A DNA stretch of 64,000 nucleotides from FCB group bacterium (GTDB lineage: Bacteria; Zixibacteria; MSB-5A5; GN15; JAAZOE01). The notes under the pieces were generated by a model. That model was not told the origin of the DNA. It saw only the letters and a list, made by a program, of their open reading frames with translations, and did no database searches. The DNA lies in the NCBI GenBank assembly GCA_024231695.1, contig JAAEQF010000587.1, positions 1-64,000 on the forward strand. The letters are read 5' to 3'. The position numbers were made by a program, and so were the translations under genes. Positions 29,898 through 40,358 of this stretch are shown piece after piece; the first letter of the stretch is position 1; every line of letters begins with the position of its first letter.

Positions 29898-30590
29898 ATG
29901 AGTGCAACAGACTGGGCAGAGCTTGACGATAGTTTAGCTGGAGTACATGCGAGTGAGACAAATGGTCTTGGTGTCCCTAACGGGGGTGGTTCGCAGATTT
30001 TTGCGTTTAATTCGTTTGACGCCAACCAAATTGGCGCAGCGGGGAGACGGTGCACGATTGATGACTTTGTTCCGATGGCGTCTGGCGGTCGCATATCGGG
30101 GTGTGTTGCTAGGCTTCCAAGTGGCGCGAACACCGGTTTTTCTCCGTTGTTATTTATGAGTCTTTCGGGGACGTCCGTTAACGACAATGCATATATTTTA
30201 GGTCTGGAGGATGCAGATCCTTACCGAATTGTTCTACTGAAAGGATCACCAAATGACGGTATCCCCGACGGCACATATTTGGCTAGGTCGTCAACTCAGT
30301 ACAATATGAGCGACAATCTCTGGCATCATATAAGATTGGACGTCATTCATCAGGGATCAGGTGCAGTGACGCTTGAAGCGTTCCATAGCGATTTAATTGC
30401 AAACCCGTGCACAGCTCCAGTTTGGACGGCGATCGATGGGTTGGCCCAATTCGTAGACGATGCAGTTGGAGCCAATACCGGAACAGTTCCCCTTATCGGC
30501 GGATACACTGGCTTTGCATGTGCGTATATGCAATCAATTGCGACACGCGGAGGCTTTGACCATATTCGAATAGAGAGACAGGTACCTTAA
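29898..30590 (+). CDS. tail-associated protein
   Basis: ORF 29838-30590 in the track; ATG at 29898 directly after the upstream stop is the better start. Confidence 0.6.
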   Translation: MSATDWAELDDSLAGVHASETNGLGVPNGGGSQIFAFNSFDANQIGAAGRRCTIDDFVPMASGGRISGCVARLPSGANTGFSPLLFMSLSGTSVNDNAYILGLEDADPYRIVLLKGSPNDGIPDGTYLARSSTQYNMSDNLWHHIRLDVIHQGSGAVTLEAFHSDLIANPCTAPVWTAIDGLAQFVDDAVGANTGTVPLIGGYTGFACAYMQSIATRGGFDHIRIERQVP

Positions 30591-31027
30591 TGGCGTTGAC
30601 TCCCACGTTGCCGGATAAACCGGATTATCCAGATGCTGTAGTGCGCGAGAATGGATCGTGGTTCGAGCTATCCCTTGGTGTGCTATCAGGTCGGGTACAA
30701 GTCGGTGCCGATTACCACATGATACTCGGTCAGTTGATTTCGACAGAACCTGGAACTATGCTGACGGGAGACTATATTGAAGTCACGCAGGAAAACGTCA
30801 ATTTAACCGGCGTTGATTATATCACGTTTCCAGCGCAAGTTGTCGGACGTGCGATCGAAAATCCAAGTGTTGCGTGGTCTAGTACAATAATAGTAAATAG
30901 TACTGTCTACGGCAGCAAAGAAATTAAAACAGATAAAATTATGAATTGGGCAGACTTTCGTGTGCCTGTATCATTGGTAACAGGTATGGTGGATGTCACA
31001 GTCCGCCTGACTCTAATAGAGGTGTAA
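30590..31027 (+). CDS. hypothetical tail protein
   Basis: 145 aa, 1-nt overlap with the previous gene. Confidence 0.6.
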   Translation: MALTPTLPDKPDYPDAVVRENGSWFELSLGVLSGRVQVGADYHMILGQLISTEPGTMLTGDYIEVTQENVNLTGVDYITFPAQVVGRAIENPSVAWSSTIIVNSTVYGSKEIKTDKIMNWADFRVPVSLVTGMVDVTVRLTLIEV

Positions 31028-31028
31028 C

Positions 31029-33881
31029 GTGGCAGTAATAATAACACCAATGGGGGTTTCGTGGCCGGCCGAATGGACCGACCCTTTTATTGACGAAATA
31101 ACACTCACCATCAATTCAATCGACGCTATGAGGGAAGACGAAGACCTCATGCTGATTGGCGGTGGAGATGTCACATTAGTAGGTGATTTATTCTCCTGGG
31201 CCGCCCCGATATATTTATATTCGACTAGAACCGGAAACTACGCAACAATTGCTATTGGTTCTGTGACGGTTCTAGACGGTCATTCAATTTATTTCACCCC
31301 GGTATCAAGGCCGATGCCGACGGCAGCAGTTTCATTATTATCAGCTGTATCCATACCGGCGGCAGCAATTAGAATAGGTGTTCGAAAAGGAGCAACTGTC
31401 GTTTTGCGTGATAGAGGTGCTGGCGAAATTTCGCCCACATTGGATGACGCCTACAACAACGATGGCGGCGCAGCAACTATCGATGTGGACGCGGGCGATA
31501 TCAATTGGGACGTCACCGGAGCATACTCATTTATCGTTGATTTGACGGCCGCGACTGGCGACGTTGACGGTTTTATTGTTCAAAACACTATGCCTCCTAA
31601 CGGTCAGTCAACGTTATTTCAAGTTATTAAAAACTCGACAAATGATGAAGTCGATTTGTGGGCACGGGTGGGAGACGCGACGGTTAGATCTAAAAACGAC
31701 ATGTTATTAGAAGCGGACGCCGATATGACGCTCGATGCTCGCGGCGTTTCAAAAACGCTTAATGATGCGTCGAACACAACTTTTACAGGTTTAATATCGG
31801 CAGAAACGTCGATTTTTGGGGCACTGAACACCCTGGCCGGTGGCGTTACGTCATTGACTCTCGACGACGCTTACAATAATGACGGCGGCGCAGCGACTAT
31901 CGATGTTGACGCGGGCGATGTCAATTGGGACGTTACTGGGGCGTACTCATTTATAGTTGATCTAACGGCCGCAACTGGTGACGTTGACGGTTTTATTGTC
32001 CAAAACGTCGACCCTCCGAACGGCCAATCGACAATGTTTCGAGTTCTAAAAAATTCGACAAATGACGAAGTCGATCTATGGGCCAAGGTAGGAGACGCGA
32101 CGGTCGAATCTCTAAATGATATGTCGCTAAAAGCGGCAGTTGATATAACGCTCGACGCCCGTGGAGTTTCAAAAACGCTTAACGATGCGTCAAACACAAC
32201 TTTTACGGGTTCGATCTCGGCTCAAACATCAATTTTTGGGGCACTGAACACCCTGGCCGGTGGCGTTACGTCATTGACTCTCGACGACGCTTACAATAAT
32301 GATGGCGGCGCAGCGACTATCGATGTTGACGCGGGCGATGTCAATTGGGACGTTACTGGGGCGTACTCATTTATCATTGATTTGACGGCCGCGACTGGCG
32401 ACGTTGACGGATTTATTGTTCAAAATACCGTTTCACCAAACGGCCAATCAACCATATTTCGAGTTCTGAAAAACTCAACAAATGATGAATTAGATCTGTG
32501 GGCAAAGGTGGGAGACGCGACGGTTGAATCTCTAAATGACATGTCGTTAAAAGCGGCCGTCGATATAACACTCGACGCTCGCGGTGTATCGAAAACGCTT
32601 AACGACGCGTCGAACACAACTTTTACAGGATCGATCTCGGCTCAAACATCGATTTTTGGAGCACTAAATACCTTGGCAGGCGGCGTTACGTCATTGACTC
32701 TCGACGACGCTTACAATAATGACGGCGGCGCAGCGACTATCGATGTTGACGCGGGCGATGTTAATTGGGACGTCACTGGAGCGTATTCATTTATCATTGA
32801 TTTGACGGCCGCAACTGGCGACGTTGACGGTTTTATTGTTCAAAATACCGTTTCGCCGAACGGCCAATCAACGCTATTTAAAGTTCTGAAAAATTCGACG
32901 AATGACGAGGTCGATCTGTGGGCCAAGGTAGGAGACGCGACGGTCGAATCTCTGAATGATATGTCGCTAAAAGCGGCAGTTGATATAACGCTCGACGCCC
33001 GTGGAGTTTCAAAGACGCTTAACGACGCGTCAAACACAACTTTTACGGGTTCGATCTCGGCTCAAACGTCAATATTTGGAGCACTAAACACCCTAGCCGG
33101 CGGCGCCGCTGGAGAAGTCAATACAGCGAGCAATGCTGGTTCTACCGGAGTGGGGCCGTTCGATAATAAAAACGGTGTAGATTTAGAGTTTAGAAACACA
33201 AAATCTGCTAATAATATTTTAACGGTAACATTAGACGGCTCAAATAAAGACGTACTGCACACTATCGTCGAGGGAAATATAGATCATGACGCGTTAGATA
33301 ATTATGTTGCCAACAAACATATCGATTGGACCATTAGCCAAGATCCACCTGTTATCCATACCGATAACTACGAGCATGGTGGTTATACATACGGTATCAT
33401 AGCGACAGCCGCTGCAATGCAAGCGATATCGTCTCCATCAGACGGCGAGTCGTGTTTTTGCACAGAGTTGGGGAGTCCATTTCATTGGCAGGGCAATACT
33501 TGGCAGACGGATAAAAGTATTGAGGTTGTCAATAATTCTGGATATACGGTTTCGGAGGGAGATGTTGTTGTACCTTCGACATCTACCGCAAATTCTGTGA
33601 CTATGACCACGTCATCTAATTATAAATTTGTTGCCGGGACCGTTTTATTGGGCGGGACCAACGGCAGCTATATAACTGTTGCCATAGGTGGTTTTTGGTT
33701 AGTTTATGTTTTAAACGCTTGTAGTCCAGGTCATATGCTAGTCACTTCGACCACGTTGGGAGCTGCGAATAGTGTAGGTGTGACCAATCAGGCGGGATCA
33801 TTTGCCTGCTGTTTTGGATCAAAAAGTAGCTCGCCGGGATATGTTTTGGCGCTAGTTGGTATTCCTAGCGAATTGTTATAA
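31029..33881 (+). CDS. tail fibre-like protein with four tandem 140-aa repeats
   Basis: 950 aa; repeated 'LDDAYNNDGGAATIDVDAGDVNWDVTGAYSFI...TLAGGVTS'. Confidence 0.75.
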   Translation: MAVIITPMGVSWPAEWTDPFIDEITLTINSIDAMREDEDLMLIGGGDVTLVGDLFSWAAPIYLYSTRTGNYATIAIGSVTVLDGHSIYFTPVSRPMPTAAVSLLSAVSIPAAAIRIGVRKGATVVLRDRGAGEISPTLDDAYNNDGGAATIDVDAGDINWDVTGAYSFIVDLTAATGDVDGFIVQNTMPPNGQSTLFQVIKNSTNDEVDLWARVGDATVRSKNDMLLEADADMTLDARGVSKTLNDASNTTFTGLISAETSIFGALNTLAGGVTSLTLDDAYNNDGGAATIDVDAGDVNWDVTGAYSFIVDLTAATGDVDGFIVQNVDPPNGQSTMFRVLKNSTNDEVDLWAKVGDATVESLNDMSLKAAVDITLDARGVSKTLNDASNTTFTGSISAQTSIFGALNTLAGGVTSLTLDDAYNNDGGAATIDVDAGDVNWDVTGAYSFIIDLTAATGDVDGFIVQNTVSPNGQSTIFRVLKNSTNDELDLWAKVGDATVESLNDMSLKAAVDITLDARGVSKTLNDASNTTFTGSISAQTSIFGALNTLAGGVTSLTLDDAYNNDGGAATIDVDAGDVNWDVTGAYSFIIDLTAATGDVDGFIVQNTVSPNGQSTLFKVLKNSTNDEVDLWAKVGDATVESLNDMSLKAAVDITLDARGVSKTLNDASNTTFTGSISAQTSIFGALNTLAGGAAGEVNTASNAGSTGVGPFDNKNGVDLEFRNTKSANNILTVTLDGSNKDVLHTIVEGNIDHDALDNYVANKHIDWTISQDPPVIHTDNYEHGGYTYGIIATAAAMQAISSPSDGESCFCTELGSPFHWQGNTWQTDKSIEVVNNSGYTVSEGDVVVPSTSTANSVTMTTSSNYKFVAGTVLLGGTNGSYITVAIGGFWLVYVLNACSPGHMLVTSTTLGAANSVGVTNQAGSFACCFGSKSSSPGYVLALVGIPSELL
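31434..33110 (+). repeat. four tandem 420-bp repeats inside the fibre gene
   Basis: tcgacgacgcttacaataat at 31861, 32281 and 32701, with a divergent copy at 31441; period exactly 420 nt. Confidence 0.95.
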
Positions 33882-33891
33882 GGAGTAAAAA

Positions 33892-34536
33892 ATGGGACGT
33901 GAAAATAATTTGATAAATTGGACACGATTGAATGGTTTCACCAGTCAATGGGTGGCAAAAGAATCAATTAGTTCTCCAGATTGGTGTGATGCTAATAGCT
34001 GGCCACTAGGAACAACAGACAGCACGTGGAAGGTCACCGCTCAAAGTGTTACGGGGCGTGATAACGATGACAGAATCGTTGTTATGACTAAAGCTATTGT
34101 GACTTTTTGCGGTGCTATTATTCACGATGAGGGGGGAATGTCAGTTGACTATTATGTCGGCGACACAGAAGTTGAAAGTACATTATATTCATCAAGAAAA
34201 GATTTCGAAAAACGAGCGACAAAAGTTTCAATCCAAAATGCGTCTGACGAAAAATCAGGGGTGATAGGCGATGTGTGGCGGTTTGAAATGGATTTTCTAG
34301 AGGAATCAACGCCGTTGATTTTATGGCCTATTTCCATGGGGGCGGCAGATGATGACCCAGTAAAATTGACATCATTTTCTCTAAAAATTGGAGACGATAA
34401 GGCTTACAAAGCAAAAGTTGAACCAAACGGTGAATATGCATTTGTGAGGTATCCTGACATAAGAATTTTCGAATTGCCGTTGACTGACGAAGAACTACAA
34501 GCTCAGCGTGATGCAAAACCAGAAATTATTAAATAA
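33892..34536 (+). CDS. hypothetical tail protein
   Basis: 214 aa, SD aaggag, in the operon. Confidence 0.6.
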   Translation: MGRENNLINWTRLNGFTSQWVAKESISSPDWCDANSWPLGTTDSTWKVTAQSVTGRDNDDRIVVMTKAIVTFCGAIIHDEGGMSVDYYVGDTEVESTLYSSRKDFEKRATKVSIQNASDEKSGVIGDVWRFEMDFLEESTPLILWPISMGAADDDPVKLTSFSLKIGDDKAYKAKVEPNGEYAFVRYPDIRIFELPLTDEELQAQRDAKPEIIK

Positions 34537-36677
34537 TGTCAATTCAGGTCACACAACTAATACCATCTCTCGGAATCGTCGAAGCGCAAACGGCAGAAAC
34601 TAGTTCGCCATACCTTTTCATTTTACGTGATCCCGAAGATGGCGAGATTGAAATCCCACAAGATGGGCTGATTTCGTTAATCGTTGTTGATTTGACTAAG
34701 AGCCCAGAAATAACCACTCCCTACTATATTAATTGTGGGTTGGATATTAGTTTGGACGGTGGGGAAAATTGGGTGTCTGCGTATTTGACAGGTTCGTTTT
34801 TCGCACCCTACAACGGGACGTCCAGCGCGGTAGTGCAGCACTCACTATCTGACCCATTTGTTTACAACAAAATAACGATCGATTACACCGGTCTTTATGA
34901 CGACAGTTCAACCGTGATGGTTCGGGCGGCGGCCTCTGTTTCCGGTTGGGGGCATAGCCCATGGGGGCAATTTCCGTGGGGGCATCCGAGCGCGACGGAT
35001 GTGTTGTTAGAGCAGTGGTCGTTTGTAATTGAGGACAAAACGGCACCACGGCTGATTTTTGCCGAGGCTATCGACAGAAAAATATGCCGGCTGACCTATG
35101 ACGATGACATGCGCGCAGGGACACCGGACGGACGAGCACGCGTCCAAACAGGGACGCCAGGCACGTGGGATCTATACGTCGCCCCCCTTGATGATCCGTA
35201 TACACTTACGGTCGTTGTGAACGGAGGGGGGACGCAGGAAATTATCTTCCAAAATTACATGTGGTTAGATCCGCATGCGGTGACAGCTGACGAACTCGCA
35301 ACCGCTTTATCGGCTTTGGTCGTTGGCGGGGTGTCCGCCGTCGATGGTTCTAGCGGCGTGTATATTTATTCAGATACGGTCGGTGACTCGTCAAAAATAA
35401 AGGTTAACGGTGGTACCTCAAACGCCCTATTTGGTTTTGAGACGACAGAAAAAACGGGCTCCAGCGAAGGAGTTTTGGACAAAGAAAATTATACAATTGA
35501 GCGAAACAACGTCTATCCGGCGGTTGCTGTCCATCTCGATGTCGAGGAGGTTGAATTTGTTGAGGGATCTTTGACGCAGGTTGACCTTACTTTTCAATGG
35601 GAGATGACACCGCGTGCACCATACACCGTGATTGTTGACGGTGATGTTGCTGACACTTCTCACAACGACATCGATCCAGACTACAAAACGGCGCAATTTC
35701 TCGGATTTAATCCAGTGTGGCCAGAGGACAGGGACGCCGAGATAAAAATGCCTCATTCCCTTTGGGAAGATGGGGATCCGTTGGACGTGGCGCGGGCTGT
35801 GGTCAACATGTACCAGGAAATTGAAGAACTCAAAATTACCGACGTCGACGAACTATGGGACACGTGGAACATCGACGTTTGTAACGATCCAACCGTCGAA
35901 TTGATGTTATACGATGCCGGGAACCCGTTTACAGATTTTGATCTCACCTCGATCCAAAAACGGAAATTAGTTGAACTACTACCGTTTATTTATCAACAAA
36001 AAGGCTTGTCATCCGGGCTGACATCAACGGTTTTAGTTATCCTCGGTATACCGGTGACGATTGTGTCGTACACTGCTGATTCATGGCGGCTAGGTATCGA
36101 TATTTTGGGGAGCGAATACCCATCAAATCTATGGTCTTCGAATGCGGAGCCGTTCAACATGATCGGCGGCGGAACATTAAACATAATTATCGACGGAGGA
36201 CTCCAGCAAACGGTTACTTTTGTCGATACTGATTTTGCAATACCTGGCGCAGCAAGTGCCGAGGAAGTGGCAATTGTAATAAACGATCAACTCACCGACG
36301 GCGGGGCGAATATTTTTGACGATGGCGGTGGGCGAAGGGTAGAGATACTCTCTTTTAAATGGGGCCCCGGGGCATCGATCCAGGTCACAGGGGGAACAGT
36401 TGCCAGTGCAATAGGGTTTGACACAGCAATAGTTTCTGGCGGCGGTGGGTGCATGCTGGCGCCGTCTTCGGAACGAATGCAGAGAACGTTCGATCTTGAA
36501 TATTCGACGGTCGTGCCGTCGGACGAAGAAATTGAAAAAATTAGGAAAATTGCAATTTATATGAAGCCTGTAAACAAGCATCTTGGTAGGATAAGGGCAG
36601 CTAAGATTATTCCTACGTCTGAATATTGGCAATTGGGATTTGATTACCTAGGAGTTGACACCGATCTAGGAGTTTAA
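34536..36677 (+). CDS. tail protein I-like with two inserted IN-motif-like domains
   Basis: 'SLWEDGDPLDVARAVVNMYQEIEELKITDVDELWDTWNIDVCNDPTVELMLYDAGNPF...LTSIQKRKLVELLPFIYQQKGL' gpI-like core. Confidence 0.6.
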   Translation: MSIQVTQLIPSLGIVEAQTAETSSPYLFILRDPEDGEIEIPQDGLISLIVVDLTKSPEITTPYYINCGLDISLDGGENWVSAYLTGSFFAPYNGTSSAVVQHSLSDPFVYNKITIDYTGLYDDSSTVMVRAAASVSGWGHSPWGQFPWGHPSATDVLLEQWSFVIEDKTAPRLIFAEAIDRKICRLTYDDDMRAGTPDGRARVQTGTPGTWDLYVAPLDDPYTLTVVVNGGGTQEIIFQNYMWLDPHAVTADELATALSALVVGGVSAVDGSSGVYIYSDTVGDSSKIKVNGGTSNALFGFETTEKTGSSEGVLDKENYTIERNNVYPAVAVHLDVEEVEFVEGSLTQVDLTFQWEMTPRAPYTVIVDGDVADTSHNDIDPDYKTAQFLGFNPVWPEDRDAEIKMPHSLWEDGDPLDVARAVVNMYQEIEELKITDVDELWDTWNIDVCNDPTVELMLYDAGNPFTDFDLTSIQKRKLVELLPFIYQQKGLSSGLTSTVLVILGIPVTIVSYTADSWRLGIDILGSEYPSNLWSSNAEPFNMIGGGTLNIIIDGGLQQTVTFVDTDFAIPGAASAEEVAIVINDQLTDGGANIFDDGGGRRVEILSFKWGPGASIQVTGGTVASAIGFDTAIVSGGGGCMLAPSSERMQRTFDLEYSTVVPSDEEIEKIRKIAIYMKPVNKHLGRIRAAKIIPTSEYWQLGFDYLGVDTDLGV

Positions 36678-36879
36678 GGAAGATTAGCGTTGTTATGGAT
36701 ATTCATATGACACGGACGACAGACAACAATAAGGTTTTCAGGAAGAAACAGGAGGGATTCGTCTCTTTTACACAGTTTTCACATTGTTTAATCAATCTTC
36801 GCCTTCCTTCCTATACGGCAGAATTGCCACATTCTGGAAGTATTAAGAACGGGAAGCACCCGAAAGATAAGGATACATC

Positions 36880-39786
36880 ATGAATCGATACAATTTCTAC
36901 TTTGAGCAGTTAGTAACAGAGGCCCAAATGGATCAGTCTTTTTCCTGGGCGGAGGAAGCAGATTGGCGCGCTATGACTACCGCTATACTCGGGAAGGTTT
37001 CCGGACAAACGGCACGGGGAGCGATTCACTGGGGCGCGACGGTAACGGAGAATGCATCGCCAAGCATGAGCGTTATTGTAACCCCTGGCGCGTGTTCTGA
37101 CCCGACGGGTAGGCATGTTTCGTGGGATTTAAACCAGTCTGTAGATTGCTCTTTTGATTATCAGGCGGCGGCAACGGACGTTGTAGCTCCAGGGAACGAA
37201 AAGTATTTAGGGCTTTTTGCTCTTTGGAAACGAGATCTTACCAACGCAGTGTCGGATGGTAACGGGCTGACCGTGTATTTCGAGCAGTACGATTCTTTCG
37301 AATTACAGATACACCAAGGGGTTGAGGCTTCGGCCGGGGCGGCTGTTCCACCGTCGACACCTGCGGACTCGATCAGACTCACAAATATATTAATAGCGTA
37401 CGCGGAAACCCAAATTCTGAACGCTAATATTGAAGACAATATTGCAGGGCGTCTTAGGGACGACTATGTGCGGGTAATAGGTGTTAATCTGCCGAATTTT
37501 GTATATGGAAATCCGTCGGACGCTATCGCTGATTTATTCGATAAAATCGATACATATTCATCTAGCGGATCCGTCACGTTTCTCGGCACGTCAGATTGGC
37601 ACGATAGTTCTGGGCCACTGAGTTCGGTCAACGTTCAGAATGCGATAAATGAAATTGTGGCAGATCTTGCCGAGGATAATGTTGGTTCTGGCGGGCAATG
37701 GGGTTCTGATAAAATTGGTTCTGATGCCTACGCTACAGCCGGAAACTATGCCGACCTTGCAAGAGGGTCTGTGTCTGATCAGTTAAGGGAATTGGCTGAT
37801 TATATCGACGATAAATTCACTTTTTCTTTCACCTCTACATGGTGGGGGGGACAACCTGTTTCTGGGACTTCACCGCCTCCCACTAATGTTTTTGAGGCAT
37901 TAGATGCTATCGTGCATGATTTAGCATCTACGAGCGGAGCGGAGCGTGTGGGAATGCAAGGATGGACATCAATTAATGGCTATGTCAGTTGGACTGCTGA
38001 TAGGATCGGGGATGTCTTAACTGAGATTGGTACGGCTTTAGACGGCCATATTAATGGCGATCCACCGCAGCACCCAACAGCATCAATTAGTGCTACAGAT
38101 TATGATGATTGGGCATTTCTGAATTTTGAGGATAATTCAGCGCTGGCATCAAGTGGGTTAATTACAAATGCAGCCGGCGGGCAAGCTGCGGTATTTATAA
38201 AATATAGCTCAACTGATTTCGGAGATTTAGTATTAGTACACAGTTTAACTGGCACATGGATACCTCTTTCAAAAGTTAAAAATGGAGCTTCTTATTCTGA
38301 CCCACCCGATGGTTATTTTTTGGGCAAAACGGGATCCCAGGACCTTTTAGAAGGTGCCAACCTCGAACTACAATTGCAAAACATAGCAAAACGCCTTGCT
38401 GAGAGACCGGGCGACGAGGATAGTATCGTAAGGGGTGAACATTCGTGGGAAAAGAATCAATATTTATTACAAGGTGCGCATACTAATTGCTTAACGGAGG
38501 GAGGGGGGAGCCCGAATCTTTCCCCCCCTTCTCAGTTAAAGGAAGGTGTTAATCTTTCCGACACCTCACAAAAAACGTGGGGGCACGGCGAAAACAATAC
38601 TATTGCTACTATTTCTGATGATTTAGTGGACATATGCAAAGGCTGGGCATACGATCAAAATAAACATTGCGTATATGCAGTTGGTGATCGTTATAGTGGT
38701 GACTGTGTTGTGGTACGTACTTTCGTTGATAATCACGATAATTTCTTAACAACTCATTATGGTATTTGTACAGCCGACGCGTCTGGAACGCCGTTAACCA
38801 CGGCTAATGCAAATGCAGAATTGTATGGTGTTTGTTCGGACGGCGAACGTATTTATGTGCTTGCACAAAGATCTGCAAGCGGTGCTGCTGCTGCTGTGCA
38901 TTGTTATGACGCGAAACTATGGGATGATGGAGGGTTGCTTAAATGGATATGGTCAACAGACATTCCTGTTACGACAGGTTCATTAGGGACAAGAAAAACC
39001 GATAGTAGGATCAGATGTTCGACGAATAAAATTTGGGTTCTCCAGGGGGCTGAGAATGTCGACTTGGCTGGAACGGGAACACCTATTGCAAGCATGTCTT
39101 CTGTTGATGGTAGTGGCGTTATCCAGGATAAAGGAGATCCGCTCTCCACTGGCGGTACCCCATGTTATCCCCAGGGGGGATTGACAATATCAAAAGATAA
39201 TGAAGTTTTTTTCTCCGTAGGAATAAGCGGAGCAGGCAGTTGGCTTGTGCCTGCTGATAGTGTTGGCGCATCGACGGGTAAGGGGACGATGGGGTTCACA
39301 GCTACTCAGTGTAGAGAAGTATTAATTCCGGGATATCGTAATGTCGTGGGGATCGGTGATGGTGAGCCCAATACAATAGTGTACCCGAACGATTGTTTTG
39401 GAACGATTAAATGGTGGGATTGGAATAACAATACTAAGGACTATCAGTTTTTTATTCCGGTTTATCAGGAAGAGTTTGTAGACAAGCCAATGGTCGGAGA
39501 TTTCGACGGCGTGTCGATGTGGATAAAAGTTTGCATGAATACAACAGGAGATGCCAGGCTAGGGGATAATTATGGTGTTTTCGCAATTCACGGCGCCGAA
39601 CTCGCGGGCAAAAAAGATCATATCTATACCCCCCAAAGAGTTTATCAAATCAATGAAGCAAGGGTGACAACTTCGGGAAAAGAACCTGGCAGAATTTGCG
39701 CTTGGGGACCTGGGATCTGGAACATCCCTTATGAAAACGATGATTCCAAAATAGGATTTATGCCATTTTCTAAATTATCCGGTTAA
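36880..39786 (+). CDS. tail fibre / receptor-binding-like protein
   Basis: 968 aa following the gpI-like gene; repetitive Gly/Ser/Thr-rich composition. Confidence 0.6.
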   Translation: MNRYNFYFEQLVTEAQMDQSFSWAEEADWRAMTTAILGKVSGQTARGAIHWGATVTENASPSMSVIVTPGACSDPTGRHVSWDLNQSVDCSFDYQAAATDVVAPGNEKYLGLFALWKRDLTNAVSDGNGLTVYFEQYDSFELQIHQGVEASAGAAVPPSTPADSIRLTNILIAYAETQILNANIEDNIAGRLRDDYVRVIGVNLPNFVYGNPSDAIADLFDKIDTYSSSGSVTFLGTSDWHDSSGPLSSVNVQNAINEIVADLAEDNVGSGGQWGSDKIGSDAYATAGNYADLARGSVSDQLRELADYIDDKFTFSFTSTWWGGQPVSGTSPPPTNVFEALDAIVHDLASTSGAERVGMQGWTSINGYVSWTADRIGDVLTEIGTALDGHINGDPPQHPTASISATDYDDWAFLNFEDNSALASSGLITNAAGGQAAVFIKYSSTDFGDLVLVHSLTGTWIPLSKVKNGASYSDPPDGYFLGKTGSQDLLEGANLELQLQNIAKRLAERPGDEDSIVRGEHSWEKNQYLLQGAHTNCLTEGGGSPNLSPPSQLKEGVNLSDTSQKTWGHGENNTIATISDDLVDICKGWAYDQNKHCVYAVGDRYSGDCVVVRTFVDNHDNFLTTHYGICTADASGTPLTTANANAELYGVCSDGERIYVLAQRSASGAAAAVHCYDAKLWDDGGLLKWIWSTDIPVTTGSLGTRKTDSRIRCSTNKIWVLQGAENVDLAGTGTPIASMSSVDGSGVIQDKGDPLSTGGTPCYPQGGLTISKDNEVFFSVGISGAGSWLVPADSVGASTGKGTMGFTATQCREVLIPGYRNVVGIGDGEPNTIVYPNDCFGTIKWWDWNNNTKDYQFFIPVYQEEFVDKPMVGDFDGVSMWIKVCMNTTGDARLGDNYGVFAIHGAELAGKKDHIYTPQRVYQINEARVTTSGKEPGRICAWGPGIWNIPYENDDSKIGFMPFSKLSG

Positions 39787-39790
39787 TAAT

Positions 39791-40342
39791 ATGGAGGAGG
39801 ATGTGGGGAAGCTTATACAGGAGGAACTAGTGAGTCATGATACAGATCCACTTCGAACAGAATGCGCAGTTAAATTTGCTAAATCTGATACTATTGTTGA
39901 AGGATTTACCGAAGCTATCAAAGAATTTAGGAAGTCCAGATTAGAATCAGAAAAACGTCTTACCGCCGTTGAAGCATCGACCAAATCAGCGTGGCACGAG
40001 CTTAGAAATGATGTAATCCCAGATTTAAAACAAATACCGGAACAAGTGAGGACCGAGCTAAAACAAATCAGAAATGAGATTAGTGATGCAATGGTGCAAC
40101 ACAAAAACGATTGCCCTGCTTATGCCAACGCGATGGATCGTGCTCGTAGACATATCAAAACGACTCCTCCGTCAGGTTCCTTCCGAAAACCTAAATCAGA
40201 TGAGAAATTTTTCACTAATACCCGTCTAAAATGGTTGGTATATCTTGGGTTTATTTTTGGTGGAGCAATCGCAGGAGCTGGCGTGACTCTCGGCTATTGG
40301 CAGGGAGTGCCAGAACTACCCGAAGTATCAGAGAGTAAATAA
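39791..40342 (+). CDS. coiled-coil protein with one C-terminal transmembrane segment (lysis-related?)
   Basis: 183 aa; 'LKWLVYLGFIFGGAIAGAGVTLGYW' near the C-terminus; end of the late module. Confidence 0.5.
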   Translation: MEEDVGKLIQEELVSHDTDPLRTECAVKFAKSDTIVEGFTEAIKEFRKSRLESEKRLTAVEASTKSAWHELRNDVIPDLKQIPEQVRTELKQIRNEISDAMVQHKNDCPAYANAMDRARRHIKTTPPSGSFRKPKSDEKFFTNTRLKWLVYLGFIFGGAIAGAGVTLGYWQGVPELPEVSESK

Positions 40343-40358
40343 TATTTTTGAAACCTGC

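Noticed and set aside
36695-36883. 62-aa ORF between the gpI-like and fibre genes
   Set aside because: No clear SD or family, overlaps the next start; coding potential cannot be judged by eye.
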